Positions 34,287-48,278 are shown, numbered from the stretch's first letter. The stretch is DNA of 64,000 nt from Eutreptiella sp. 'Long Island Sound 2002' (GCA_964036045.1 CAXIWF010000703.1:60038-124037), one strand, 5' to 3'. Notes: generated by a model not told the origin, from the letters alone. Numbers and translations: made by a program.

Positions 34287-34683
34287 GACTCGGTAGGATC
34301 TGCCCGTTCCTAGACAGGCAGATCCTACCGAGTATACAGTCTCCCCGAAAGTACTAAAAATAGCAAATTGTACCAAATCGACGTGAAAATCTTTGTACCC
34401 CCCCTATTTCGAGGTCGCTGATTCCGAAAATGCAATTCTTTTTCGAATCTGAGACAGTGGCGTCGAGATATGAGGGGGTCCAAATGGAGCGCGCGCGCGA
34501 CCAAAAACTCGGTAATAACCGCCCCAACCGCCAAATCTGAGTTGATATTCGGATTCAGCGACATCAAAATAGGGGGGGGGGGTACTAGTTTACCCATGTA
34601 GGTCCCCAGGGGGTCCTGCTCTAACACCACCCCAAAAGGGGTATCCCCATTCGTGGTGAGGAACGGGCAGAGCCTACCGAGTC
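34287..34683. mobile_element. 397-bp terminal-inverted-repeat element (second copy)
   Basis: Same element as 20090-20486 at the same distance from 5S and SL. Shared position in all three spacers means any insertion predates the expansion of the macrosatellite. Confidence 0.6.
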
Positions 34684-34919
34684 GGTAATAGTCACCCATA
34701 TCCTAAAATGAGCTATTGACACAGTAAACCCCCCCTATTTCGGGGTCGCTGAGTCCAAAACGTCACTCATTTTGCGAATCCGAGACGGTGGCGTCGAGCT
34801 ATGGGGGAGGGGGGTCCTAACGAGCGGTGGGGGGTCCGAAAAACCCCCCCTCCAAAATGCGTTCGCATAAGGGCGCTGTCACAAGGACGTTATGCTACGC
34901 ACATCCTTCTTGGAGGCAC

Positions 34920-35020
34920 ACTTGCTGAGTGTCTATTTTTTTTCGGTATATACTCGCTCCTTACTAGGCAGCTTTGGTGCTTTCAGCGCCACTTTGTGGA
35001 GGCCAATGGGCCAATCTCCT
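34920..35020 (+). ncRNA. SL RNA gene with T-to-G change at leader position 5
   Basis: Identical in structure to the SL gene at 20723, but the leader (34920-34945) begins ACTTGCTGAGTG instead of ACTTTCTGAGTG. The donor GT is at 34946. The Sm-like site and both downstream stems are unchanged. Position 5 lies beside the cap-proximal bases, outside the GAGTGT stem, so folding should not change. It may be a variant leader or a silent copy. Confidence 0.85.
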
Positions 35021-36335
35021 TCCAAAACCAAAGTCCTCTCCACTGGAGTCCGGATCATAGGCTCAAGCTCAGCACCCACCATTTACTCCGCACACATCCG
35101 CACACATGTCCCTCCCCTTTGCGTAACACCCTGCCCTTCCTTCCGTGGTGGTATCGCGGCATGCGCTGCCCCGCCCCTTCCGCCCCTCCCCCCTAGGGGA
35201 GTAGGGTTTGTCCATGTCCCTTGTGCGCAGGAGACAATGGGGTGGGGTGGGGTGGGGGGGTGCATGCGCGCAGTTGAGGCCGCGGTCACATTTTGTCGGC
35301 CCATTTGTGTGTGCTTCTTGCTTACTTGGGCCCTGGTTCCCCGTTTGCAGGGTATCTTTGTCTGATTGTGCCCCATGTGCGGCGCTTAACGGCCGAATCT
35401 GTTCGTTGCTGGCCCGTTCGGACGCGGACAATGATTTGTGCCATGTGATGTTTTTTCCAATCTGTTGCATTCGGTGACGTTGCCGATCGATGTGCACAGT
35501 GATACGCTGTATGGAGAGTGTTGTCCTGGGGACAGCTTGTTTTTTGGGCTTCTAGTCAGCTTTGCTGGGAGTTTTGTTTTGTATTCTTTGCACCATGTCG
35601 TGCTGTGAGCAATGTGTTGTGTCTTGTGCGCAGTGCTGTCTATTGCAAGCTGTATCCAAAAACTTCCATGGTGCAGAACAAAGGTCTCATTGAAGCTCAT
35701 GTTTTTCGCACATGGCCGCCATGGCACCTTCTTAGGAGCTAGATCTTCCTCTGAGTGTGCTGAGACCATCCCGCCCCCCTCCTGGACAAGAATCTTAGAG
35801 ATTCCAAATGTGCACATGCCTCTACAATGCCACATACCTTCGGGAAATCCTTCTGTGTAACCCGCATAGGCCTGTACGCAAAGGCTAAAAAGGATTTCAA
35901 AAATTTGCTGAACGAGGAATCTCAACAACCCTAGCTCCTTGAGGGAATATATGAATGGTCCAAATGCTCGATCTAGCCATAATTCAAAGGCAGGAAATAC
36001 ATTCTAAACTGTAAGCCACAAATTATCATAACTATTGCAACTTTCCTCAACCTCTTTTGTCCGCAAAAATCTTGACGCAGTGATATTGCAGGTAGTAAAG
36101 ACGTATCACTATTACTATCGCAAAAAGGAATGTCGAAGTGGTCCACTTCACGGTTCAAAAAATCCTAGTTTGTTGCGTGACGATGTTACAAATTTTGTAC
36201 ATACCATTGTCTGTTGGAAACAGAACACTGCATGTGTCCTGTGTGCTACAAAACCGCGGCTGCCAAAGTACTGCATGATTCGATGCTCAACAACTTACCA
36301 AAATGTCAAACCCATAGCAGATGAGGTATGGGATC
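35021..36335. other. Post-SL spacer, unit C (no supported gene)
   Basis: Copy of 90-1404, with the G-rich repeat at 35228-35427. No gene supported. Confidence 0.6.
35228..35427 (+). repeat. G-rich 200-bp repeat, downstream copy (unit C)
   Basis: Direct repeat of 33899-34101; quadruplex-prone tract at 35239-35260. Confidence 0.85.
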
Positions 36336-38296
36336 AAATTGTCCTAACCAATTTTGAGAAACATCCCAGATGTCCCCAATATCCTAGTGAGTTTAAAATA
36401 CAATATCACAATCTTCTACACAACCATAGATCTATCAAGGCTGCGCATCCCGATGGCTAACCCGTACGAAATGAAAAGCGCGCCAACGAATGTCCTAAGT
36501 CGTGTTTGAGAAAACGATCCTAAGTCCGAATGCAGAAAAGATCCTAATGATTCTAATTATCATAAAAGTCCTAACCAGGCGAACATGTTGCGATGAGTCA
36601 TTGTCAAAGATATGGAAAAATAGGTTATCCTTATCCTAGAACCTCTGTCTAACGCGTGGAAAAAACATCCTAAGTATCCTGAACATCCCCAGCCTTTGGG
36701 ACAGAACGTTAGGGCTAGGAAACATCCTAACTATGCCAAGTACTGAATATTCCTCGATAACACCAACGAATATACTACATATCCTAAGAGTGGTTACAAT
36801 TACGGTTGTCATGAGTTATTTGCCATCACTACACATGCAAAATGTAAAAAGAACGATATTCTAACTCCTGTTGGAGAAAATATCCTAAATATCTTCAACT
36901 GACTGAACATTTGTTCTCAAAAATATCCCAAATATCCCAAGTACTTTGTGTGGCTCCGGGCATGTAATTATCCTAAACCTCCTGACCTGGCAAACATGTT
37001 GCGATGGGTCATTGTCAAAGAGATGGATAAACCGGTTAGCCTTAGCCTAAAAACACTGTCTAATTTGTGCAAAAAACATCCTAAGTATCCTAAATGTCCT
37101 CAACTTTTGGGACTGAAAGTTGGGGCTAGCAAACATCTTTAATGTGCTAAGTACTCCACTTTCTTCGATAACAGCAAGGAATATCTTAAATATCCTAAGA
37201 GTGGTTACAAGTACGGTTGTGATGAGGAATTTGCCATTACTATACATGAAAAATCTAAGAATAAAAATATCATAAGTGCTGACGGAGAAAATATCCTAAT
37301 TATCCTAAATATCCTAAACATCCCAATGGGCAAACAACGGGATGTTGAAAATGTTGTGAGTCCTAATTTTGCCAAGTCAGTCATCCGAATCATCGGGAAG
37401 ATCGTTAAACCTCATGCAGAAAATATCCTAAGTATCCCAAATGTTCTGACCTGGCTCGTTTCTTTTCTCAAAAACATCCTAAATATCCTAAGTACGTAAT
37501 ATTGTTCGGGGCATATCATCGAACATATTGTAAGTATCCGCTATTGGTGTGATGAGTAAGTAGCGATGGCTAGAAGGAAGATATCATAAGTCCTATAGGA
37601 GACAATATTCGAATTATCCTAAATATTCTGAACCATCCAATGGGCCTACAACAGGATGCTGAAAATGTTGTGCTCAGCACGTGTCAAATACTTCCTAATC
37701 TCGCCAGACCAAACATCCTGAATATCAGCACCATTCTCTCAGATCATGCAGAAAATATCCTAAATATCCCAAATATCCTCAATTGACTGAACGTTCTTGC
37801 TCAAAAATATCCTCAATATCCCAAGTACTTCATGTAGCTTTGGGCATAACACCAGAAATATTCCAAAGATTCGAAGAAGGGTTACAGCTACCATTGTGAT
37901 GAGTACATTGCCAAAAATATCCTAAGTCCTGATGGAGACAATATCCTCATTATGTGGACCATCCTCAACATCGTAATGGACAAACAAACGCAGGCTGAAC
38001 ATGTTGTGATAAGCAATCGTCAAAAACATCCCAACCTCGCCAGAACAAATATTCTAAATGCAAGAAAAGATCCTAAAACGTCATGCAAAAAATATCCTAA
38101 ATATCCTAAATATCCCTAGCTGACTCATCTAGACTGAAACCTCCTGCTGAAAAATGTCCAAAATATCCCAAGTACTTAATATTCTTCCAGGCAAGGACCA
38201 AAAATATCCTAACTATCCTAAAAAATGGTTACCGTCAAAGCTAAGGTTAACCGTAACCCTTTTTTTTAGGATAATTAGGATATTTTCCCAAAAAAA
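36336..38296. repeat. Degenerate TATCCTAA repeat region, unit C
   Basis: Colinear with 1405-3365. Confidence 0.8.
38200..38286. repeat. 87-bp palindrome, unit C
   Basis: As 24003-24089, with the CCGTCAAAG variant. Confidence 0.85.
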
Positions 38297-39013
38297 TGAT
38301 CGGGTGTTTGGGATATTTTAGAACGCAAAAGTAACCTACTAGGATGCATTCTTTTGGCACTCACAAACCACCTCGCCTATGGAATGAGGCCTCAAGACAA
38401 CACAAACAGCCCTGAACCAGTGCACCACACATGTGTAACGGCAGCACTGACAGCACTCAATTATACACTGATGTGATCAGAATTTCAATGATTCTCAGAT
38501 GTACATTAGTGCAGTAAATTTTCCGCTTGTTTTCATGTTTTCCGTTCGCCGCCAGATGTCGCCTGTGAGCGCGCGTCGAGTCGCATTTGTCTTTCGTGAT
38601 TTCCCAATCGGATTTATTTAAATTATTTCGAATGATTTCACGTTGTGTCATTATGTGCGATGAATGCGCATTGAGATTCTATGTCTGCTCCATTTTTGTA
38701 GACCGGGTTTTCGTACTCTTCATATTCCACCATGGAGTTCAAAGGACTTACAAGTGCTTCGCATATGTCGCTCCCCTAAGCTGGATATGGGTCTGAAGAG
38801 GGTTATGTGGGTTCGGAGATATCAGGGGCAGTGTCGGGCGTTACGACCCCTGGGGCATCAAGGCTACAGGCTTCGCAGTTACAACAAAGATCAACCACTA
38901 TGCAGCGGTTACAACATGTTCCTCACATGGCACCACACAAAAGGAAGAAACACTACACCACATCAATCCACACCACGCTAGACCACACCACACCACCTTT
39001 CACCGCACTGCCC
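38297..39013. other. Gene-free spacer, unit C
   Basis: Copy of 3366-4082. Nothing recognised. Confidence 0.55.
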
Positions 39014-39260
39014 CAGGATGTGCCCCGCAATGTGGCCCACGATGTGCCCCAGAATGTGCCCCTCAATGCTCACCAGAATGTGACCCATGATGTGCCCCAC
39101 CATGTGCCCCACCATGTGCCGCACGATGTGCCCGCCAAATGCCAATTGATGTGCCCCATGATGTGCCCCACAGTGTGCCCCACTGTGAACCCCACGATGT
39201 GCCCTGGGATGTGCCCCACCATGTGCCCCACCATGTGCCGCAGGATGTGCCCCACCATGT
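39014..39260 (+). repeat. 12-bp minisatellite, unit C
   Basis: Same array as 4083-4329. Confidence 0.9.
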
Positions 39261-39268
39261 AGTAAAAT

Positions 39269-39479
39269 ACTTGTAAAATCGGGGTAAAAATTGGGGATGT
39301 TTTTTGCCATACAAGGAGGGTGCTGGGTATACTTTGCACTGCACCACGGCCTCCTACCACCTTCAGAATGCATACCACTTCACAAATGCCTTCCTCTCTA
39401 TCATTACATCACATTCCAACCCATAGTTGCTCGACCGGGATGCTACCCTTGCTGGTCTCTCCGCTGTTTACCACAAATC
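39269..39479 (+). repeat. F1/F2 hybrid module, unit C
   Basis: A single module replaces F1, the intervening sequence and F2; 418 bp are missing relative to unit A. The left part carries the F1 bases (CTTCCTCTCTATC, CCATAGTTG) and the right part the F2 bases (GCTCGACCGGGATGCTACCC). The exchange therefore lies between about 39425 and 39433. Confidence 0.9.
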
Positions 39480-42400
39480 CCGCCCTTTCATGTCCCAACA
39501 CCCCATTCAAAAACACCCACCCCTCCCCCATCCGCATCAACACGCCATACCTACACTTTCGTGCAACCCCCCAAATGTGCTTACATTCACATTTGCATCC
39601 CACCGCACCCATCCAATTCCACACAGGCCACCGTACCCCGCCCTTTCATGTCCCAACAACCCATTCAAAAAGAACCACACACCAGCATCCGCATCAACAC
39701 GCCGTACCTACACTTGTGGTAATCACCAGAGAGACCAGCAAGGGGAGCATCCCGGGTGAGCAACTATGGCTTGGAATGTGATGTAATGATAGAGGGGAGG
39801 GCAGCTGTGGAGTGCACCTCATTGCAAAGATGTTAGGAGGCCGTGGTGCAGTGCATGGTACAACCAGCACCCCCTCTGTGTAGCGAAAAACATAGCCGAT
39901 TTTTACCCCAATTTTACTAGCGAGCGGTGGACCTTAATGGAGCCACCGCGGCTGGAAATGCTTTTGCCTGGCAAAGCCAGTTCAGATGTCCATGGCAGCA
40001 TCGCCCTTTCATGTTCCAACGACCCATTCAAAAACACCCACCCCTCCCCCATCCGCATCAACACGCCATACCTACACTTTCCTACAACCCCCCCAATGTG
40101 CTCACATTCACATTTGCATCCCACCGCATCCACCCAACCCGGCACAGGCCACGGTACCCCGCCATTTCATGTTCCAACACCCCATTCAAAAACACCCACC
40201 CCTCCCCCATCCGCCTCAACGCGGCATACCTACACTTTCCTACAACCCCCCCAATGTGCTCACATTCACATTTGCATCCCACCGCATCCACCCAACCCGG
40301 CACAGGCCACCGTACCCCGCCCTTTCATGTCCCAACACCCCATTCAAAAACACCCACCCCTCCTCCATCCGCATCAACACGCCATACCTACACTTTCGTG
40401 CGACCCCCCGTATGTGCTCACATTCACATTTGCATCCCACTGCACCCACCCAACCCCACACAGGCCACCGTACCTCGCCCTTTCGTGTTCCAACACCCCA
40501 TTCAAAAACACCCACCCCTCCCCCATCCGCATCAACACGCCATACCTGCACTTTCTTGCAACCCTCCCAATGTGCTCACATTCACATTTGCATCCCAGCG
40601 CATCCACCCAACCCGGCACAGGCCACGGTACCCCGCCATTTCATGTTCCAACACCCCATTCAAAAACACCCACCCCTCCCCCATCCGCCTCAACACGGCA
40701 TACCTACACTTTCGTGCAACCCCCCAAATGTGCTCACATTCACATTTACATCCCACCGCACCCATCCAATTCCACACAGGCCACCGTACCCCGCCCTTTC
40801 ATGTCCCAACAACCCATTCAAAAAGAACCACACACCAGCATCCGCATCAACACGCCGTACCTACACTTGTGGTAATCACCAGAGAGACCAGCAAGGGGAG
40901 CATCCCGGGTGAGCAACTATGGCTTGGAATGTGATGTAATGATAGAGGGGAGGGCAGCTGTGGAGTGCACCTCATTGCAAAGATGTTAGGAGGCCGTGGT
41001 GCAGTGCATGGTACAACCAGCACCCCCTCTGTGTAGCGAAAAACATAGCCGATTTTTACCCCAATTTTACTAGCGAGCGGTGGACCTTAATGGAGCCACC
41101 GCGGCTGGAAATGTTTTTGCCTGGCAAAGCCAGTTCAGATGTCCATGGCAGCATCGCCCTTTCATGTTCCAACGACCCATTCAAAAACACCCACCCCTCC
41201 CCCATCCGCATCAACACGCCATACCTACACTTTCCTACAACCCCTCCAATGTGCTTACATTCACATTTGCATCCCACCGCATCCACCCAACCCGGCACAG
41301 GCCACGGTACCCCGCCATTTCATGTTCCAACACCCCATTCAAAAACACCCACCCCTCCCCCATCCGCCTCAACGCGGCATACCTACACTTTCGTGCAACC
41401 CCCCAAATGTGCTCACATTCACATTTGCATCCCACCGCATCCACCCAACCCGGCACAGGCCACCGTACCCCGCCCTTTCATGTCCCAACACCCCATTCAA
41501 AAACACCCACCCCTCCTTCATCCGCATCAACACGCCATACCTACACTTTCGTGCGACCCCCCGTATGTGCTCGCATTCACATTTGCATCCCACTGCACCC
41601 ACCCAACCCCACACAGGCCACCGTACCTCGCCCTTTCATGTCCCAACACCCCATTCAAAAACACCCACCCCTCCCCCATCCGCATCAACACGCCATACCT
41701 ACACTTTCCTACAACCCCCCCAATGTGCTCACATTCACATTTGCATCCCACCGCATCCACCCAACCCGGCACAGGCCACGGTACCCCGCCATTTCATGTT
41801 CCAACACCCCATTCAAAAACACCCACCCCTCCCCCATCCGCCTCAACACGGCATACCTACACTTTCGTGCAACCCCCCAAATGTGCTCACATTCACATTT
41901 GCATCCCACCGCATCCACCCAACCCCACACAGGCCACCGTACCCCGCCCTTTCATGTCCCAACACCCCATTCAAAAACACCCACCCCTCCCCCATCCGCC
42001 TCAACACGGCATACCTACACTTTCGTGCAACCCCCCAAATGTGCTCAGATTCACATTTGCATCCCACCGCATCCACCCAACCCGGCACAGGCCACGGTAC
42101 CCCGCCGTTTCATGTTCCAACACCCCATTGAAAAACACCCACCCCTCCCCCATCCGCATCAACACGCCATACCTGCACTTTCTTGCAACCCTCCCAATGT
42201 GCTCACATTCACATTTGCATCCCATCGCATCCACCCAACCCGGCACAGGCCACGGTACCCCGCCATTTCATGTTCCAACACCTATTCAAAAACACCCACC
42301 CCTCCCCCATCCGCCTCAACACGGCATACCTACACTTTCGTGAAACCACCCAAATGTGCTCACATTCACATTTGCATCCCACCGCATCCACCCAACCCCA

Positions 42401-45400
42401 CACAGGCCACCGTACCCCGCCCTTTCATGTCCCAACAACCCATTCAAAAAGAACCACACACCAGCATCCGCATCAACACGCCGTACCTACACTTGTGGTA
42501 ATCACCAGAGAGACCAGCAAGGGGAGCATCCCGGGTGAGCAACTATGGCTTGGAATGTGATGTAATGATCGAGGGGAGGGCAGCTGTGGAGTGCACCTCA
42601 TTGCAAAGATGTTAGGAGGCCGTGGTGCAGTGCATGGTACAACCAGCACCCCCTCTGTGTAGCGAAAAACATAGCCGATTTTTACCCCAATTTTACTAGC
42701 GAGCGGTGGACCTTAATGGAGCCACCGCGGCTGGAAATGTTTTTGCCTGGCAAAGCCAGTTCAGATGTCCATGGCAGCATCGCCCTTTCATGTTCCAACG
42801 ACCCATTCAAAAACACCCACCCCTCCCCCATCCGCATCAACACGCCATACCTACACTTTCCTACAACCCCCCCAATGTGCTTACATTCACATTTGCATCC
42901 CACCGCATCCACCCAACCCGGCACAGGCCACGGTACCCCGCCATTTCATGTTCCAACACCCCATTCAAAAACACCCACCCCTCCCCCATCCGCCTCAACG
43001 CGGCATACCTACACTTTCGTGCAACCCCCGAAATGTGCTCACATTCACATTTGCATCCCACCGCATCCACCCAACCCCACACAGGCCACCGTACCCCGCC
43101 CTTTCATGTCCCAACACCCCATTCAAAAACACCCACCCCTCCTCCATCCGCATCAACAGGCCATACCTACACTTTCGTGCGACCCCCCGTATGTGCTCAC
43201 ATTCACATTTGCATCCCACTGCACCCACCCAACCCCACACAGGCCACCGTACCTCGCCCTTTCGTGTTCCAACACCCCATTCAAAAACACCCACCCCTCC
43301 CCCATCCGCATCAACACGCCATACCTGCACTTTCTTGCAACCCTCCCAATGTGCTCACATTCACATTTGCATCCCAGCGCATCCACCCAACCCGGCACAG
43401 GCCACGGTACCCCGCCATTTCATGTTCCAACACCCCATTCAAAAACACCCACCCCTCCCCCATCCGCCTCAACACGGCATACCTACACTTTCGTGCAACC
43501 CCCCAAATGGGCTCACATTCACATTTACATCCCACCGCACCCATCCAATTCCACACAGGCCACCGTACCCCGCCCTTTCATGTCCCAACAACCCATTCAA
43601 AAAGAACCACACACCAGCATCCGCATCAACACGCCGTACCTACACTTGTGGTAATCACCAGAGAGACCAGCAAGGGGAGCATCCCGGGTGAGCAACTATG
43701 GCTTGGAATGTGATGTAATGATAGAGGGGAGGGCAGCTGTGGAGTGCACCTCATTGCAAAGATGTTAGGAGGCCGTGGTGCAGTGCATGGTACAACCAGC
43801 ACCCCCTCTGTGTAGCGAAAAACATAGCCGATTTTTACCCCAATTTTACTAGCGAGCGGTGGACCTTAATGGAGCCACCGCGGCTGGAAATGTTTTTGCC
43901 TGGCAAAGCCAGTTCAGATGTCCATGGCAGCATCGCCCTTTCATGTTCCAACGACCCATTCAAAAACACCCACCCCTCCCCCATCCGCATCAACACGCCA
44001 TACCTACACTTTCCTACAACCCCTCCAATGTGCTTACATTCACATTTGCATCCCACCGCATCCACCCAACCCGGCACAGGCCACGGTACCCCGCCATTTC
44101 ATGTTCCAACACCCCATTCAAAAACACCCACCCCTCCCCCATCCGCCTCAACGCGGCATACCTACACTTTCGTGCAACCCCCCAAATGTGCTCACATTCA
44201 CATTTGCATCCCACCGCATCCACCCAACCCGGCACAGGCCACCGTACCCCGCCCTTTCATGTCCCAACACCCCATTCAAAAACACCCACCCCTCCTTCAT
44301 CCGCATCAACACGCCATACCTACACTTTCGTGCGACCCCCCGTATGTGCTCGCATTCACATTTGCATCCCACTGCACCCACCCAACCCCACACAGGCCAC
44401 CGTACCTCGCCCTTTCATGTCCCAACACCCCATTCAAAAACACCCACCCCTCCCCCATCCGCATCAACACGCCATACCTACACTTTCCTACAACCCCCCC
44501 AATGTGCTCACATTCACATTTGCATCCCACCGCATCCACCCAACCCGGCACAGGCCACGGTACCCCGCCATTTCATGTTCCAACACCCCATTCAAAAACA
44601 CCCACCCCTCCCCCATCCGCCTCAACACGGCATACCTACACTTTCGTGCAACCCCCCAAATGTGCTCACATTCACATTTGCATCCCACCGCATCCACCCA
44701 ACCCCACACAGGCCACCGTACCCCGCCCTTTCATGTCCCAACACCCCATTCAAAAACACCCACCCCTCCCCCATCCGCCTCAACACGGCATACCTACACT
44801 TTCGTGCAACCCCCCAAATGTGCTCGGATTCACATTTGCATCCCACCGCATCCACCCAACCCGGCACAGGCCACGGTACCCCGCCGTTTCATGTTCCAAC
44901 ACCCCATTCAAAAACACCCACCCCTCCCCCATCCGCATCAACACGCCATACCTGCACTTTCTTGCAACCCTCCCAATGTGCTCACATTCACATTTGCATC
45001 CCATCGCATCCACCCAACCCGGCACAGGCCACGGTACCCCGCCATTTCATGTTCCAACACCTATTCAAAAACACCCACCCCTCCCCCATCCGCCTCAACA
45101 CGGCATACCTACACTTTCGTGAAACCACCCAAATGTGCTCACATTCACATTTGCATCCCACCGCATCCACCCAACCCCACACAGGCCACCGTACCCCGCC
45201 CTTTCATGTCCCAACACCCCATTCAAAAACACCCACCCATCCCCCATCCGCATCAACACGCCATACCTACACTTTCGTGCGACCCCCCGTATGTGCTCGC
45301 ATTCTTATTTGCATCCCACTGCACCCACCCAACCCCACACAGGCCACCGTACCTCGCCCTTTCATATCCCAACACCCCATTCAAAAACACCCACCCCTCC

Positions 45401-45757
45401 CCCATCCGCATCAACACGCCATACCTACACTTTCTTGCAACCCCCCAAATGTGCTCACATTCACATTTGCATCCCACCGCATCCACCCAACCCCACACAG
45501 GCCACCGTACCCCGCCCTTTCATGTCCCAACACCCCATTCAAAAACACCCACCCCTCCTCCATCCGCATCAACACGCCATACCTACACTTTCGTGCGACC
45601 CCCCGTATGTGCTCACATTCACATTTGCATCCCACTGCACCCACCCAACCCCACACAGGCCACCGTACCTCGCCCTTTCGTGTTCCAACACCCCATTCAA
45701 AAACACCCACCCCTCCCCCATCCGCCTCAACACGGCATACCTACACTTTCTTGCACC
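39480..45757 (+). repeat. 158-bp satellite array with R modules, unit C
   Basis: Blocks of 1, 5, 8, 5 and about 11.5 monomers, with R at 39714-39994, 40867-41147, 42493-42773 and 43646-43926. The last block is cut at about 45757, inside a monomer after CACTTTCTTGCA. Frames of 679 and 704 codons run through the joint into flanking DNA and are artefacts of repeat composition. Confidence 0.95.
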
Positions 45758-45762
45758 TTTTT
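45752..45762. other. Deletion junction, unit C
   Basis: The satellite monomer breaks off and continues as CCTTTTTGGCCTGTTTCTGG, equivalent to unit A about 17184. The sequence equivalent to 16040-17183 is missing. Homology at the joint is at most a base or two. Confidence 0.8.
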
Positions 45763-47217
45763 GGCCTGTTTCTGGCCAAATGTGCCATTTTTGGCAGGAT
45801 CGGTCGCAAGCGACAGCTGCGACGCGTGGCGACGCCCTCCGTCGTTCGCCACGGCGCTGCTGGGGCACTCCGAGTGCGCCTGGGTGTTTTCGAGGTGAGT
45901 TTTGGGTCGATTTTGGTCATTTTTCACTCTTTGAGAGAATTTCATCTTTGTGATCATCCATCACCATTTCAAGTCAATCAGCCTATTTTGGCTGCTCATG
46001 TGCAGTCAACTCCTTCGCCAGAGCGAACCTGAAGGACACACTTCCACACTTGCACTCATACACTTACAGAATACACCATGTACGACCCCTATATATACCC
46101 ATTTGAGTGAAGCCCATGTATCAGAGCGCCCCAAGTCAACTTAGTGAGAGTCTATAGAGCACTCGCTGACACACAACTGACACACAGAGCTGACACACAA
46201 ATGACCACAGAGAGCGCGTGACACACAAGTGACACACACAGAGTGCGCTGACACACAAGTGACACACAGACAGCGCGCTGACACACACAGACAGCGCGCT
46301 GACACCCAATGGACACCTATGATGCGCGCTGACACACAACGAACACACAGACAGCGCGCTGACGCTTGTAGAAATACATCCGGGCATGGCCAATTGCTAT
46401 GACATTTTCGTTGCTGCCTGCACAAGTCGGAAAATTGGTGCATTGTATTTTGGTCAATGTTTGCTGCCAGTGTTCAGCATGACTATTTTTTTCCAAAATA
46501 TGTGGTGTTTTTCATGGTGAGCCTGTGTGGAATGTTCCCTATTGCTTGCTCTATTTGTGGACACTATTGAACAATGCTTGTTTTTTCCTCCTCCTACTTT
46601 CACTGATGCCAAGACAGTCCAGTGTTGTTGGGGACATGCCATTGCAGTTTGGAGCAGAATTGATGCAACACACTTCGCTACAACAGGACTTGGCTGGCAA
46701 AAATGATGACCAAACAACAGACACCAAAACATTTGTATGTTCAAGCCATGTCTTTTGCAGGGGCAAGCGGAAAACCTCAATTGATAAGGCATTGGTTGCA
46801 AGTTAAAAGCTTTGTGCATTGGCAAAAGCATGCGATGCAAGAACAACATGTTTGATACACAATCAGGACGGGCATGGAATGCATGATTAGACAATTTTTG
46901 TATTGGCGAGAGTAGGGGCAGCATGTGTGTTCAACCCATTTTTGCATTTGTGAAAGCTAGGGTTTGGAACTCAATTCTGGTTGCATTTCTGAATAAATTA
47001 GTGGATTCATGTAGGAGTAGGGGTGCAAAGTGGTGCGAATTCCTACAGCAGTGCGGGTGCAATGGAAAAAGCAGGGTGCATAATCTCAGCCGATTCTGGT
47101 GGCATTGGGGATGCGAATGACCCTTTGTGAATTTTTTTTGTGGTACCTTCGTGTAATTTTTTTCCAGGAAACAGGAAGTTGACGGTTTTTTTCATTTGCT
47201 GTCCCCAAAAAAAAATA
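45758..47217. other. Gene-free segment, unit C
   Basis: Copy of unit A 17185-18644. It contains the GCGCTGACACACA minisatellite (46162-46363), listed separately. Otherwise nothing recognised. Confidence 0.55.
46162..46363 (+). repeat. GCGCTGACACACA minisatellite, unit C
   Basis: Copy of 17589-17790. Confidence 0.8.
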
Positions 47218-47803
47218 CATTCACAAGGACCAGGCATTGCTGGGGTAGACATATAGGCATAAAACAATTCCCTAAAATTTTCCAAGTTTTCGGGCACAAA
47301 AACATGGGAACACGTTCTGTGTTTGTGGCCTACACTCTGCAGCCTGACCCACCACTCTGGACTCTCCCTGAACAAGGGATCTCCAGGGGGTGGGAGCCCA
47401 TTCACAAGGGCCAGGCATTGCTGGGGTAGACATATAGGCATAAAACAATTTCCTAAAATCTTCCAAGTTTTCGGGCACAAAAACATGGGAACACGTTCTG
47501 TGTTTGTGGCCTACACTCTGCAGCCTGACCCACCACTCTGGACACTCCCTGAACAAGGGATCTCCAGGGGGTGGGAGCCCATTCACAAGGGCCAGGCATT
47601 GCTGGGGTAGACGTATAGGCATAAAACAATTTCCTAAAATCTTCCAAGTTTTCGGGCACAAAAACATGGGAACACGTTCTGTGTTTGTGGCCTACACTCT
47701 GCAGCCTGACCCACCACCCTGGACTCTCCCTGAACAAGGGATCTCCAGGGGGTGGGAGCCCATTCACAAGGGCCAGGCATTGCTGGGGTAGACATATAGG
47801 CAT
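47218..47803 (+). repeat. 181-bp tandem repeat, 3.2 copies (unit C)
   Basis: Copy of 18645-19230. Confidence 0.92.
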
Positions 47804-47924
47804 GCTATTGAGGTATGGAGGACAACATTCATGTGTGTTGCATGGCAATACATTCATTTGGGACGCAAACTCAGGCACATGGGACCGAACCCAAGCCCAA
47901 GGCAGCAGCCAACCCTGGCCCCAA

Positions 47925-48073
47925 GGATGGTTGTTTTCAGTGATAGTCGGCAACTCAAGGCACCCCCCCAGGGCAACGTGGATGCATTGTCATGGAGCCT
48001 GACAGCATGAATGTGACCTCCTAGGTGTCCTCTAGAGGTTCCTGAACCTCAAGCTGAAGAGATGGCCCACAAA
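47925..48073 (+). repeat. 149-bp duplication, first copy (unit C)
   Basis: Copy of 19352-19500. Confidence 0.85.
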
Positions 48074-48127
48074 CCTTTTTTTTGTACAAATTTCACCGTT
48101 CTACTACGTAACTTTTCGGCCTTTTCA

Positions 48128-48276
48128 GGATGGCTGTTTTCAGTGATAGTCGGCAACCCAAGGCACCCCCCCAGGGCAACGTCTATGCATTATCATGGAG
48201 CCTGACAGCATGAGTGTGACCTCCTAGGTCTCCTCTAGAGGTTCATAAACCTCAAGCTGAAGAGATGGCCCACAAA
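48128..48276 (+). repeat. 149-bp duplication, second copy (unit C)
   Basis: Copy of 33748-33896. Confidence 0.85.
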
Positions 48277-48278
48277 GA

